Source of the DNA: CAJWBT01 sp964401855
GTDB taxonomy: Bacteria; Chloroflexota; Dehalococcoidia; Lucifugimonadales; UBA3495
Assembly (NCBI GenBank): GCA_964401855.1
Contig: CAYOAF010000178.1
Location: 1 to 28,524, forward strand
Reading direction: 5' to 3'
DNA length: 28,524 bases
Shown: positions 8,072 through 14,888 of the stretch, piece after piece
How the letters are laid out: every line of letters begins with the position of its first letter
Position numbering within the stretch: the first letter of the stretch is position 1
The notes under the pieces: model-generated
What the model was told of the DNA's origin: nothing
Databases searched by the model: none
What the model saw: only the letters and a program-made list of their open reading frames with translations
Translations under genes and position numbers: made by a program

Positions 8072-9040
8072 CTAGCAGTGGGAAGTCCAGTCCGGGGGCT
8101 CTGGCGGCGCCGCGCCCGCTTGTAGCACTATGAGGTACAATGCGGGGCTGCCCGAGTTGCTGCCCCGCGGGGCGTACGTGTTGTCCAGGGACACACTGAC
8201 CTCGCTTACCCCGGCCTCGAAGTCGATCACCTCGCTCGCTATCCACTGTTCGCCGAGCGGCCTGTTGCACGCGTCATTGTCGTACAAGAATGCCTCTTGG
8301 GTTTGGCCCGATGGCCCGGTCACCCGAAGCTTCATCCGGTCGTCGATCCCCGCAGGAACCAGGCTATCGGGGGCCGCGCTGACGACTATGGGGCCTCTGG
8401 ACTCCGGGATCGTCACGGCAATGACGTTGTCGCCGAACTGCCCTCTGGGCCGGTTGGCGGACGGGACGGCATCGATGAGCTTGATGGCCAAGGAGGTCGG
8501 AGGAGATCCAGCCATAACGTAAATGTCCCAGTTGGGGGCGGTACCGGTGTGGACTAGCCCTTGGTAGGCGATTTCCGCTCCGTCGGGGGACCATGAAGGC
8601 CGATCCTCACTCACTTCGGGGGTGTCAGTCAGCTTTCTCAAACCGGTCCCATCAACGCGGACTATATAAAGGTCCGGCCTTGCCTCCGCTTTCGCCTTGC
8701 CCGAGAACGCGACCCACCGGCCGTCTGCCGAGACATCCGGATTGAGGTTGTGTGCGCCGTCGGAACCGCCGGTCATCGTGAGACGCCGTACCTCCTCCCC
8801 GGTCGAGCTGTCACGGACGAAGAGATCATAGCCCTCCCCGTCCTTCAGGCTGATAACAAAGAATACGGCGTCCGGCGCCAGGCTGAATCCCCGGTCAAAG
8901 TCCGGACCACTGGCTGCAGCGGAGTGAGTCAGAAGCACTCTGCCGAAGTCGGCTGTCGATTGGCCACTCAGGCTGGCGAATTCAGCGATCCGGACGGTTA
9001 TCACGAAACTGCCGGGTCGTGGGAGGTACGGTTCCTCCAC
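8072..9040 (-). CDS. TolB-like beta-propeller lipoprotein, C-terminal part after frameshift
   Basis: This frame (322 residues) carries the second half of a secreted propeller protein: PD40/TolB repeats such as LNPDVSADGRWVAFSGKA and RPSWSPDGAEIAYQG, then a C-terminal region with no recognised family (about residues 185-322). It has no signal peptide and its first codons overlap the end of the N-terminal part (9001-9756), which reads the same repeat type in another frame. A -1 shift (or one lost base) between about 9001 and 9040 would join them. No slippery heptamer is visible, so this looks like mutation or an assembly error rather than programmed recoding. The joined protein would be about 550 residues. 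Confidence 0.65.
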   Translation of the reverse strand: MEEPYLPRPGSFVITVRIAEFASLSGQSTADFGRVLLTHSAAASGPDFDRGFSLAPDAVFFVISLKDGEGYDLFVRDSSTGEEVRRLTMTGGSDGAHNLNPDVSADGRWVAFSGKAKAEARPDLYIVRVDGTGLRKLTDTPEVSEDRPSWSPDGAEIAYQGLVHTGTAPNWDIYVMAGSPPTSLAIKLIDAVPSANRPRGQFGDNVIAVTIPESRGPIVVSAAPDSLVPAGIDDRMKLRVTGPSGQTQEAFLYDNDACNRPLGEQWIASEVIDFEAGVSEVSVSLDNTYAPRGSNSGSPALYLIVLQAGAAPPEPPDWTSHC

Positions 9041-9720
9041 ATGACCATCTTGCCGTCACGAGAGACGGAGATGCCGTCGCCCCCCATGCCGCCGGGGATC
9101 AACAGCTTGCGGGCAAAAGCACCGTCGTCCCCGTCGGAGGCGCTACGGGTAAAGGGCGCCACCCCGGAGTCGAAGGCCATGTACTCGTGGTACATCACCC
9201 TCTCATTGGTCATCAGCAGGCCAGTCTCCCCCACCCAGGAGAGTTCACCGCCGATGCCGAAGTCCCGGTTGGGGCCGGTAGCCAACACCTGCTCGTCGGT
9301 CCCATCCGGAGCCACAGCCCCAATGTCATAAGACCTGGCCGTGGCTCCAGGCTTGCTCGTCCTGAACGCGATGGCGCCTCCCCGTGGATCCCAAGCCGGG
9401 TCCAGGTCCGCACCGAGGTCGGTGGTCAGCCGCCGTGGCACCGCCAGCCCACCACCCGGCAGTTCCCTCGTCGGTGAAGGCTCAGGCTGTGTGGCAGTGG
9501 GTTGCGTCGCTGGCGTCAGTGTGGCTGTCGGCGTGAACGTGGGCCCCGAAGTCGCCGCTGAGGTGACTGGAGGGGCCGTGGGTTGCGCCGTGGTCGCTGG
9601 GGTGGTCGCCGGAGGAGATGTGGGTCCTGCCGTTGGGGCCAGCACCGTTTCCAGTGTGGAGCACCCCACGGCCAAGAACGCTGCCAGGACAGTGAAAACA
9701 ATGCACATTCGGAATTTCAT
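9001..9720 (-). CDS. TolB-like beta-propeller lipoprotein, N-terminal part before frameshift
   Basis: It starts best at ATG 9720 (an in-frame upstream start at 9756 adds 12 residues unlike a signal peptide). The N-terminus MKFRMCIVFTVLAAFLAVGC is a lipoprotein signal with lipobox AVGC, so the mature protein is lipid-anchored outside the membrane. A Thr/Pro/Ala-rich linker of about 60 residues follows (repeated PT, TPA, PTA units), then the first propeller blades (LTTDLGADLDPAWDPRGGAIAF; DGISVSRDGKMVMW). The frame stops at 9001 in the middle of a repeat, while the continuation is in another frame. PD40 propellers usually bind proteins or glycans; the ligand here is unknown. Confidence 0.65.
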   Translation of the reverse strand: MKFRMCIVFTVLAAFLAVGCSTLETVLAPTAGPTSPPATTPATTAQPTAPPVTSAATSGPTFTPTATLTPATQPTATQPEPSPTRELPGGGLAVPRRLTTDLGADLDPAWDPRGGAIAFRTSKPGATARSYDIGAVAPDGTDEQVLATGPNRDFGIGGELSWVGETGLLMTNERVMYHEYMAFDSGVAPFTRSASDGDDGAFARKLLIPGGMGGDGISVSRDGKMVMWRNRTSHDPAVS

Positions 9721-9726
9721 GAGTCC

Positions 9727-9732
9727 ATTATA
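9727..9732 (-). promoter_or_regulatory. Candidate -10 box giving a leaderless lipoprotein mRNA
   Basis: A perfect TATAAT on the minus strand ends 6 nt before the preferred ATG (9720), and no Shine-Dalgarno is present. Transcription would then start at or next to the start codon. The -35 match at 17-nt spacing (TGGATG) is weak. Confidence 0.35.
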
Positions 9733-9756
9733 CGGCGGCGAAATCAGTGCATCCAC

Positions 9757-10383
9757 TACCGGTTTCCGTCCTGTTCACCCCCGGTGGCGCTTATATTTGA
9801 CCAATGCCTGCCCGTCAACGCCTTGATGTTGAGATGCTTCGGTCCATAATCTCCGGTAGAATCAAGGTGGACGCCGAGGCGCAACGCCGATCATCCAATG
9901 TCTGAGGCAAAGTGCGAGGCTCTTGAACGGGGGAAACACATGATCCGCCTCTCTGGGTGAATACCAGGTTCTAACTTAATTGTCGATTAGCCCTAGGCAC
10001 TTAGCTTGGCGGGCAACAGGTTGCGGCGCGACGGGTTGCACTCCCGGTTCTCCCAAGGTACACTGTCGAACCGAGGGGCTTGTTTCCATATTATCCGGGC
10101 CACGGGTCCGGGTTGTACCTACTATGCACCCCGTCGAACGGGCCAACGGTTGTCTGGAACCCCTTGCCATCTGGCACCTGCCGCTGGCGATAGCGGGGAC
10201 AAACCGAGCCGGGGATGAGCCTGTGACCCGCCGATTGCCGCCACATGCACCGGGAGCTTTCCCCCTCAGTTGAGGGGCGGCGGCGGCTTAGGCGCCGGGC
10301 TGAGGTGCCGGTTCCGAAGCTCCCAGCCCGATGGTGACAACTTGGCGATGATCTCGGAGCTTCATCTGTATTGAGGAGGAAGT
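9757..10383. other. Intergenic region, no gene recognised
   Basis: About 630 bases between the divergent lipoprotein and ThDP enzyme genes. Open frames here have no family resemblance or ribosome site. Visible structure: a small hairpin CCCCTCA/TGAGGGG at 10262-10277 without a T-tract, and an 8-bp inverted repeat GAAGCTCC (10316-10323) / GGAGCTTC (10356-10363) just before the ThDP gene's Shine-Dalgarno, which could be an operator or leader hairpin. No riboswitch or tRNA was recognised. Confidence 0.3.
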
Positions 10384-12054
10384 ATGGCTGATACCAATGG
10401 ATCCATCATAACGGCCAGGGCGCTGAAAAATGAGGGAGTGGATACCATCTTCTTCCTCACCGGTGGCCCCATCACGCCCATCATCGTGGCCGCCGACAAG
10501 CTGGGCATCAGATGCGTCGATTGCCGGCACGAACAGGCCGCCGGTTTTGAAGCCCACGCTTACGCCCGGGTGACCGGCAAGCCGGGCATCGTCGTTACAG
10601 CCTCGGGACCAGGGACGACCAACGCAGTGACCAGCATGGCCAACGCCCTCACCGACTGCGCGCCCGTAATACTGCTCGGGGGGGCCAGCGCCGCGGTCCT
10701 CTTCGGCAAGGGTGGCTTCCAGGAGATTGACCAGGTGGCAATCTTCAAGCCGGTCACCAAGTGGGCTGACCGAGTCATTGACGCCAAACGTATACCCGAG
10801 GTAGTGAGCACTGCCTTCCGGGCAGTGACCACCGGGAGGCCGGGGCCGGCGTATATAGACCTGCCCTCGGACATTCTCTCTGACCCGGTGGATGAGGATT
10901 CAGTCTCCTACCCCACGGGGACCAGGACGGCTGCCCGGCCCGGCGGAGACCCAGCCCAAATAAAAGAAGCCGCGGAGCTCCTGGCCAAAGCCAAGAAGCC
11001 GATAATCATTGCCGGCACGGGAACTTTCTGGTCCCAATCGGGCCCGGAGTTCCGGGAGTTCGTGGAGAAGACCAACATCCCCTTCTTCACCATGCCTCAG
11101 ACCAGGGGGATCGTTCCCGACGACCACGACTTGAGCTTCCTCGCCGCCCGCTCCAAGGCCTTCAGGGAGGCCGACGCTATCCTGGTCATGGGCACCCGGT
11201 TCAATTACATGTTGGCTTTCGCCCAGGCCCCCAGGATCAACGGCGACGCTAAGATTATCCAGGTGGACATCGACGCTTCGGAGATAGGCCACAACCGGGC
11301 AGTGGACATCGGCATCGTCGGCGACTGCAAGGTAGTCTTCCAGCAACTCACCGATGCGCTGGGAGACCGGCGCAAGGGCGCGAGTGCCGAGTGGATCGAT
11401 ACTCTCCGGGCCCAGGACGCCGCCACCAAGGAGAAGCAAGAAGTTCAGATGGAGAGCGACGCCGTCCCCATCCATCCCCTCAGGCTATGCAAGGAGGTGA
11501 GGGATTTCCTGGACCGGGACGCCATCCTGGTGGTTGACGGGCAGGAGATCCTGAACTTCGGCCGTCAGTCCATCCCCAGCTTCAACCCGGGCAGCCGGTT
11601 GAACTCAGGCCCCTTCGGCAACATCGGCACCGGTGTGCCCTTCGGGATCGGGGCAAAGGTTGCCAAGCCCGAAAAGCAGGTGTTGGTGCTAACCGGCGAC
11701 GGGTCTTTTGGCTTCAACTCCATGGAGTTGGACTCGGCGTCCCGCAACAATGTCAACATCATCACCGTCATCAGCAACAACGCCGGGTGGGCTGCTGGTG
11801 CGGTCGGCAAGAAAGATGAGCCAGGCCGGTACCTGGGCTTTAGCAACTATGAGACGATGGCAGAGGCCTACGGCTGCTACGCCGAACGTGTGGAAAAGCC
11901 GGAGGACATCCGGCCCGCCCTGGAGCGTGCCGCCGCCGCTGGTAGGCCCGCCCTCATCAATGTAGTGGTGGAGTCCGAGGTGAAAGTGATCACCCAGGAG
12001 TTCTCCTCCCACAGGACTGACTCTATCGGTCAAAAGCGCACCTACGAAGGCTAG
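10384..12054 (+). CDS. Thiamine diphosphate-dependent enzyme (acetolactate synthase / 2-hydroxyacyl-CoA lyase-like)
   Basis: Complete 556-residue ThDP enzyme in three domains: N-terminal pyrimidine-binding domain with the activating Glu (E50 in CRHEQAAGF), central domain (about 190-320), and C-terminal pyrophosphate domain with the GDG...NN motif (GDGSFGF at 438-444, NN at 465-466). GPFGNIGTGVPFGIGA resembles the 2-hydroxyacyl-CoA lyase/oxalyl-CoA decarboxylase group, but the active-site GGFQEIDQ (F112-Q113) is acetolactate-synthase-like and lacks the Tyr-Glu of oxalyl-CoA decarboxylase. It probably decarboxylates or ligates/cleaves a 2-oxo or 2-hydroxyacyl substrate. No small regulatory subunit gene is adjacent, arguing against a biosynthetic acetolactate synthase. 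AGGAGGA precedes the ATG and a strong terminator follows, so it is a single-gene unit. Confidence 0.9.
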   Translation: MADTNGSIITARALKNEGVDTIFFLTGGPITPIIVAADKLGIRCVDCRHEQAAGFEAHAYARVTGKPGIVVTASGPGTTNAVTSMANALTDCAPVILLGGASAAVLFGKGGFQEIDQVAIFKPVTKWADRVIDAKRIPEVVSTAFRAVTTGRPGPAYIDLPSDILSDPVDEDSVSYPTGTRTAARPGGDPAQIKEAAELLAKAKKPIIIAGTGTFWSQSGPEFREFVEKTNIPFFTMPQTRGIVPDDHDLSFLAARSKAFREADAILVMGTRFNYMLAFAQAPRINGDAKIIQVDIDASEIGHNRAVDIGIVGDCKVVFQQLTDALGDRRKGASAEWIDTLRAQDAATKEKQEVQMESDAVPIHPLRLCKEVRDFLDRDAILVVDGQEILNFGRQSIPSFNPGSRLNSGPFGNIGTGVPFGIGAKVAKPEKQVLVLTGDGSFGFNSMELDSASRNNVNIITVISNNAGWAAGAVGKKDEPGRYLGFSNYETMAEAYGCYAERVEKPEDIRPALERAAAAGRPALINVVVESEVKVITQEFSSHRTDSIGQKRTYEG

Positions 12055-12063
12055 CACCTCGGG

Positions 12064-12090
12064 GCTAGGCGGAAGAAAATCCAGCCTAGC
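12064..12090. repeat. Inverted repeat preceding the terminator
   Basis: GCTAGGC / GCCTAGC (7 bp) around a 13-nt A-rich loop, directly after the ThDP gene stop and next to the stronger hairpin at 12092. Read on the minus strand, its loop supplies a TTTT soon after that hairpin, which could help terminate the hot-dog gene transcript. Confidence 0.35.
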
Positions 12091-12091
12091 A

Positions 12092-12133
12092 GAAGAGGCA
12101 TCGGGGGTTATTCCCCGATGCCTCTTCGATTTT
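12092..12133 (+). terminator. Intrinsic terminator of the ThDP gene
   Basis: A perfect 15-bp stem (GAAGAGGCATCGGGG / CCCCGATGCCTCTTC, loop GTTATT at 12107-12112) followed by GATTTT. It lies 38 bases after the stop codon, between two convergent transcription units, and may act in both directions. Confidence 0.8.
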
Positions 12134-12247
12134 CCAATGGGGCAGGGACTACTGACGGCCCTTCCCATGGCTGGTCACAAACCCAACTCCCGCGTGGGGG
12201 CCTTGCTTAAAAGTGCCCTGGTCCAGGTCCCTCAAGTACCTCAAATA

Positions 12248-12347
12248 TGTCACCCCGAGCGAAGCGAGGGGTCGGGTGCGGCGGATCCAGTATACCAAGA
12301 AGGAACCCAACACCAGATTCCTTGTTGCTTCAGTCCGCAGAATGACA
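12248..12347. repeat. MITE-like dispersed repeat (TGTCA...TGACA)
   Basis: A roughly 100-bp element with inverted ends TGTCACCCC and (read from the other strand) TGTCATTCT, containing CCCCGAGCGAAGCGAGGGG at its left side. The GAGCGAAGCGA core next to GTCA(C/T)(C/T)C is a familiar dispersed intergenic repeat in many bacterial genomes, including Chloroflexota. It has no coding capacity and sits between convergent genes. Confidence 0.6.
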
Positions 12348-12420
12348 GAGTGGCCGCCCCTCGACGTGACAGTGTTGAGGTAAAGCCCTGCTTTGGGCGT
12401 TGGGACGAGCCGAAGATGGC

Positions 12421-12867
12421 CTACACAGTAATGGAGGCGAAGCCGACGGTCACCTTCGCGGCCCGCTGGTTTTCTCCCCAAACCTCCATTTCCAACAGGG
12501 TTTTGCCATCCTCTTGAGGGGTCTTCTCAATGACCTTTCCCTTGGCGGTAATGACATCCCCGGGGATGGTTATGCCAACGTAATACACCATGATCTTACC
12601 GCCCGAGAACCAGTCCATGCCGAAGGCGTTGATCAGCATCTCTTCCACACAAGCGGACATCTGGAGACCTTGAACTATGGGTGCGGGCCGCCCCACTTTC
12701 TCTGCCATTTCAGGGCTCGTGTGCTGGTTCACTGGATTTCGGCCCATCTTGGCCCAGTCCGGCCAACCGGAAAAGAGGCGCATATGCCCGAGGCTCATGG
12801 TAAAGGACAGGCTCGGGAGATCATCGCCTAGATTAAGGTCTGCTATGTTCGCCACTCCGGTAGTCAT
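12421..12867 (-). CDS. MaoC-like hot-dog fold protein (putative dehydratase subunit 2)
   Basis: 148-residue single hot-dog domain. The segment GRNPVNQHTSPEMAEKVGRP (from residue 42) corresponds to the hydratase motif of MaoC/R-specific enoyl-CoA hydratases (G-D-x-N-P-x-H), with Asn-Pro and His kept but the Asp replaced by Arg. The C-terminal strand region (GDVITAKGKVIEK...LLEMEVWGENQRAAKVTVG) is typical. AAGGAGG precedes the ATG with a 6-nt spacer. It lies 48 bases downstream of another hot-dog gene on the same strand; such pairs commonly form a heterodimer in which one subunit carries catalysis. Likely role: (de)hydration of an acyl-CoA made by the upstream flavoproteins; substrate unknown. 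Confidence 0.85.
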   Translation of the reverse strand: MTTGVANIADLNLGDDLPSLSFTMSLGHMRLFSGWPDWAKMGRNPVNQHTSPEMAEKVGRPAPIVQGLQMSACVEEMLINAFGMDWFSGGKIMVYYVGITIPGDVITAKGKVIEKTPQEDGKTLLEMEVWGENQRAAKVTVGFASITV

Positions 12868-12915
12868 TGCACTCCTCCTTGAATTGTAAGATTATCCCTC
12901 ATTGCCGAAGGTTGT

Positions 12916-13365
12916 TTAACGGTACTGCACTTTTTGCCCCGCAGGCAAAGCACAATTGGTGTAGGTACCGATTAATATCTCCTCGCCGCCCTCGTCCGTA
13001 ATCCTCACTTCCCACACGAGATACCACTTGCCCCGCTTTTCGTATTTCTCGACGACCTTTCCCTCGGCGCGAATCTTCGTGCCCACAGTCACCGGTTTCT
13101 TGTGCTCCACTTCGCACCGGGAATGAACGCTGCCGCCGGGGGCGATAATGCGAACGCCCCTGAGGCCTAGACCCAGGTTCTCCAACACCGCCGGTGGTAC
13201 AATGGGCTCCCCCAAAGGTGAGCTGTGCCGATACCAGTTGTCGTTGGGGCTGTCCAGTGCGTGCGCGTACCACTGGACCAGCGCGGGAGTGAGCTCGATC
13301 TCAACGGATTGGGTCGCGACCCCTACCTGAACATCTTCGAATGCAAGCTCTTGAACCGTAACCAT
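12916..13365 (-). CDS. MaoC-like / FAS1-dehydratase-like hot-dog protein (subunit 1)
   Basis: 149-residue hot-dog protein of the MaoC N-terminal dehydratase type: FEDVQVGV near the start, an ALVQWYAHALDSPNDNWYRH helix region (about residues 29-47), then GSVHSRCEVEHKKPVTVGTK and the closing strands. The DSPNDNWYRH segment lies where the family's D-x-N-x-x-H catalytic residues are expected. The Shine-Dalgarno AGGAGGAGGT precedes the ATG. It lies 107 bases downstream of the second flavoprotein and 48 bases upstream of its hot-dog partner, forming the distal half of a minus-strand operon. A two-subunit acyl-CoA dehydratase is the likeliest assembly. Confidence 0.83.
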   Translation of the reverse strand: MVTVQELAFEDVQVGVATQSVEIELTPALVQWYAHALDSPNDNWYRHSSPLGEPIVPPAVLENLGLGLRGVRIIAPGGSVHSRCEVEHKKPVTVGTKIRAEGKVVEKYEKRGKWYLVWEVRITDEGGEEILIGTYTNCALPAGQKVQYR

Positions 13366-13472
13366 GCCTACCTCCTCCTGACTCCTAGAATCTTGGTCTG
13401 TTGTTCAAGTGAGGCCCTCCAATGGCCCTCACCGGATAACCAGTCTCCTTTGAATTAGGGCCGCGCGCCCCG

Positions 13473-14888
13473 CTACCATTTCACGCCCTCGCTACCTTGT
13501 CGCCCACGCGCGCAGGCAACTGCCCCGTGCCCAGCGCGCCGCCCGGTGGCGAGGGCTGTTGCCAGCCCACCGATGTAACCAACGTTGCTGACGTTGCCCA
13601 CATCACACCCCGCGGCGTACAGATTGGAGATGGGATTGAACCTCACCTCCGAGTGCTCCGCGATCGCCAGGGGAAGGGTAGAGATGCTGGCCGGCCGGCG
13701 GAGGACTCGCATCTCAGTATCAACCTCCAGCCCGCCGGTGGTGAACGTGACGCCCGGCCGGACCATCACCGCGCTGAAGGGCGGCTTCATCAGGGGGAAG
13801 CGGTTACCCCGCCGCGGGGGGTCGAGTTGATCCGGCTCCCCAGTCAGTGTTTGATTATACTCCTGCAGGGTGGCGAGTGCCCTGCCGCCGGCAACCCCCC
13901 AGCCTTCCAGGGCTTCGCACAGCTCTTCCAGCGTCTGATGCTCTATCACCGGACCGCCGTGGCGGCGCACCCGTTCGATGGAGACCCGCGCCCGCTGGCC
14001 GTATTGCAAGGGGGCATCGGCAATCTCCGCGTCCACTATGTAGATGGCTGTCGCGTCCCGTTGGGAAGCCACTGCCAGGTTGAGGCGCTCCTCGCCTGTC
14101 CCTGCCGATTCGTCGGTGAACCGGCATCCGTCGAGGTTGATGGCCACGGCCGCGGGACCGTAGCGCTGGGTCATTTCCATGAATTCCTGAGGCCCGAAAC
14201 TGGCCGGCGGGGCGGCGAGGGCGTGGCCGTAGAAGGTCGACATTGCCGGGGTGACAGCGGCGCCGATTCCCGTGGCGGCGAGAAAGCCGTCGCCCGTGCT
14301 CCACGGGTTGGAGCGCAGGTAGACCTTGGTTACGTGAGGCGTTATGTACCGAGCCAGCAGTTCAGAATTTCCCTGGAAGCCGCCGGTCGCCAAGATGACT
14401 GCCCCGGCTTCGATGTCGGCGGCGCCGCTCGGCGAGATCACCCGCACCCCACGGACCACGCCGTCCTCGTACAGCAAGGTGTCCATGGGCGTTTCCAGCT
14501 CAACCTCTCCGCCCAGCGCCTGCAGCCGGGACTCGAGCACTGCGTTAAGGTCAAGGGCGTTGGCGGCGCGGCCCCGGCCATGGCCCATGAAATCCCGGTC
14601 CGCCTCCATGATGACGCCGTGGCCCTCCAGCCAGGATATCCCTTCCCACAGGTCATCCAATACCATGTCCTGAAGGGCGGCGTTGCCGTCGGGAATCATC
14701 TCTCGCAGAAGGGATTTGCTGGTGAAAGTCCAGATGAGCCCGCCGGAAAGCCTCATTGAGCCGCCAGACCGGGTGCCCTTTTCCAGGGTGATGACGTGGG
14801 CGTGTTCCTCCAATGCTTCCAGCGAGGCGCACAGCCCCGCCATTCCGCCGCCTACGACGACCACATCGGCCTGTCGGCGCGTCACCAT
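13473..14888 (-). CDS. FAD-dependent dehydrogenase (fumarate reductase flavoprotein / ketosteroid dehydrogenase-like), copy 2
   Basis: 471-residue soluble flavoprotein. N-terminal dinucleotide fold: DVVVVGGGMAGLCASLEA (from residue 8) with E36 (LEKG) binding the FAD ribose, then GGSMRLSGGLIWTF. The middle holds the capping/substrate domain (GDGFLAATGIGAAV, DGCRFTDES); the C-terminus closes the FAD site (SNLYAAGCDVGNVSNVGYIGG). The family oxidises or reduces a C-C bond next to a carbonyl or carboxylate. Its ATG lies 9 nt after GGAGGG and overlaps the stop of the upstream flavoprotein in ATGGTGA (7-nt overlap), implying translational coupling. It is a tandem duplicate of that gene. No signal peptide or heme domain is present. 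Confidence 0.9.
   Translation of the reverse strand: MVTRRQADVVVVGGGMAGLCASLEALEEHAHVITLEKGTRSGGSMRLSGGLIWTFTSKSLLREMIPDGNAALQDMVLDDLWEGISWLEGHGVIMEADRDFMGHGRGRAANALDLNAVLESRLQALGGEVELETPMDTLLYEDGVVRGVRVISPSGAADIEAGAVILATGGFQGNSELLARYITPHVTKVYLRSNPWSTGDGFLAATGIGAAVTPAMSTFYGHALAAPPASFGPQEFMEMTQRYGPAAVAINLDGCRFTDESAGTGEERLNLAVASQRDATAIYIVDAEIADAPLQYGQRARVSIERVRRHGGPVIEHQTLEELCEALEGWGVAGGRALATLQEYNQTLTGEPDQLDPPRRGNRFPLMKPPFSAVMVRPGVTFTTGGLEVDTEMRVLRRPASISTLPLAIAEHSEVRFNPISNLYAAGCDVGNVSNVGYIGGLATALATGRRAGHGAVACARGRQGSEGVKW

Noticed and set aside
9001..9040. Programmed -1 frameshift in the lipoprotein gene
   Set aside because: No slippery heptamer or adjacent strong stem-loop was found, and nearby sequence already shows gene decay.
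9980..10273. 97-codon open frame upstream of the ThDP gene
   Set aside because: No ribosome site, biased low-information composition and no recognisable family; more likely leader DNA.
10262..10277. Terminator CCCCTCA/TGAGGGG
   Set aside because: The stem is short with almost no loop, there is no T-tract, and no gene ends there on either strand.
2112..12054. Oxalate degradation pair (formyl-CoA transferase plus oxalyl-CoA decarboxylase)
   Set aside because: The transferase lacks the GGGGQ loop and the ThDP enzyme has Phe-Gln where oxalyl-CoA decarboxylase has Tyr-Glu. They are also far apart with no shared operon.
13497..14759. Long open frame antisense to the second flavoprotein (420 codons)
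   Set aside because: It mirrors a well-supported coding gene in G+C-rich DNA, has no family motif and no ribosome site. The same holds for long frames opposite the genes at 2112-3305 and 3457-4242.
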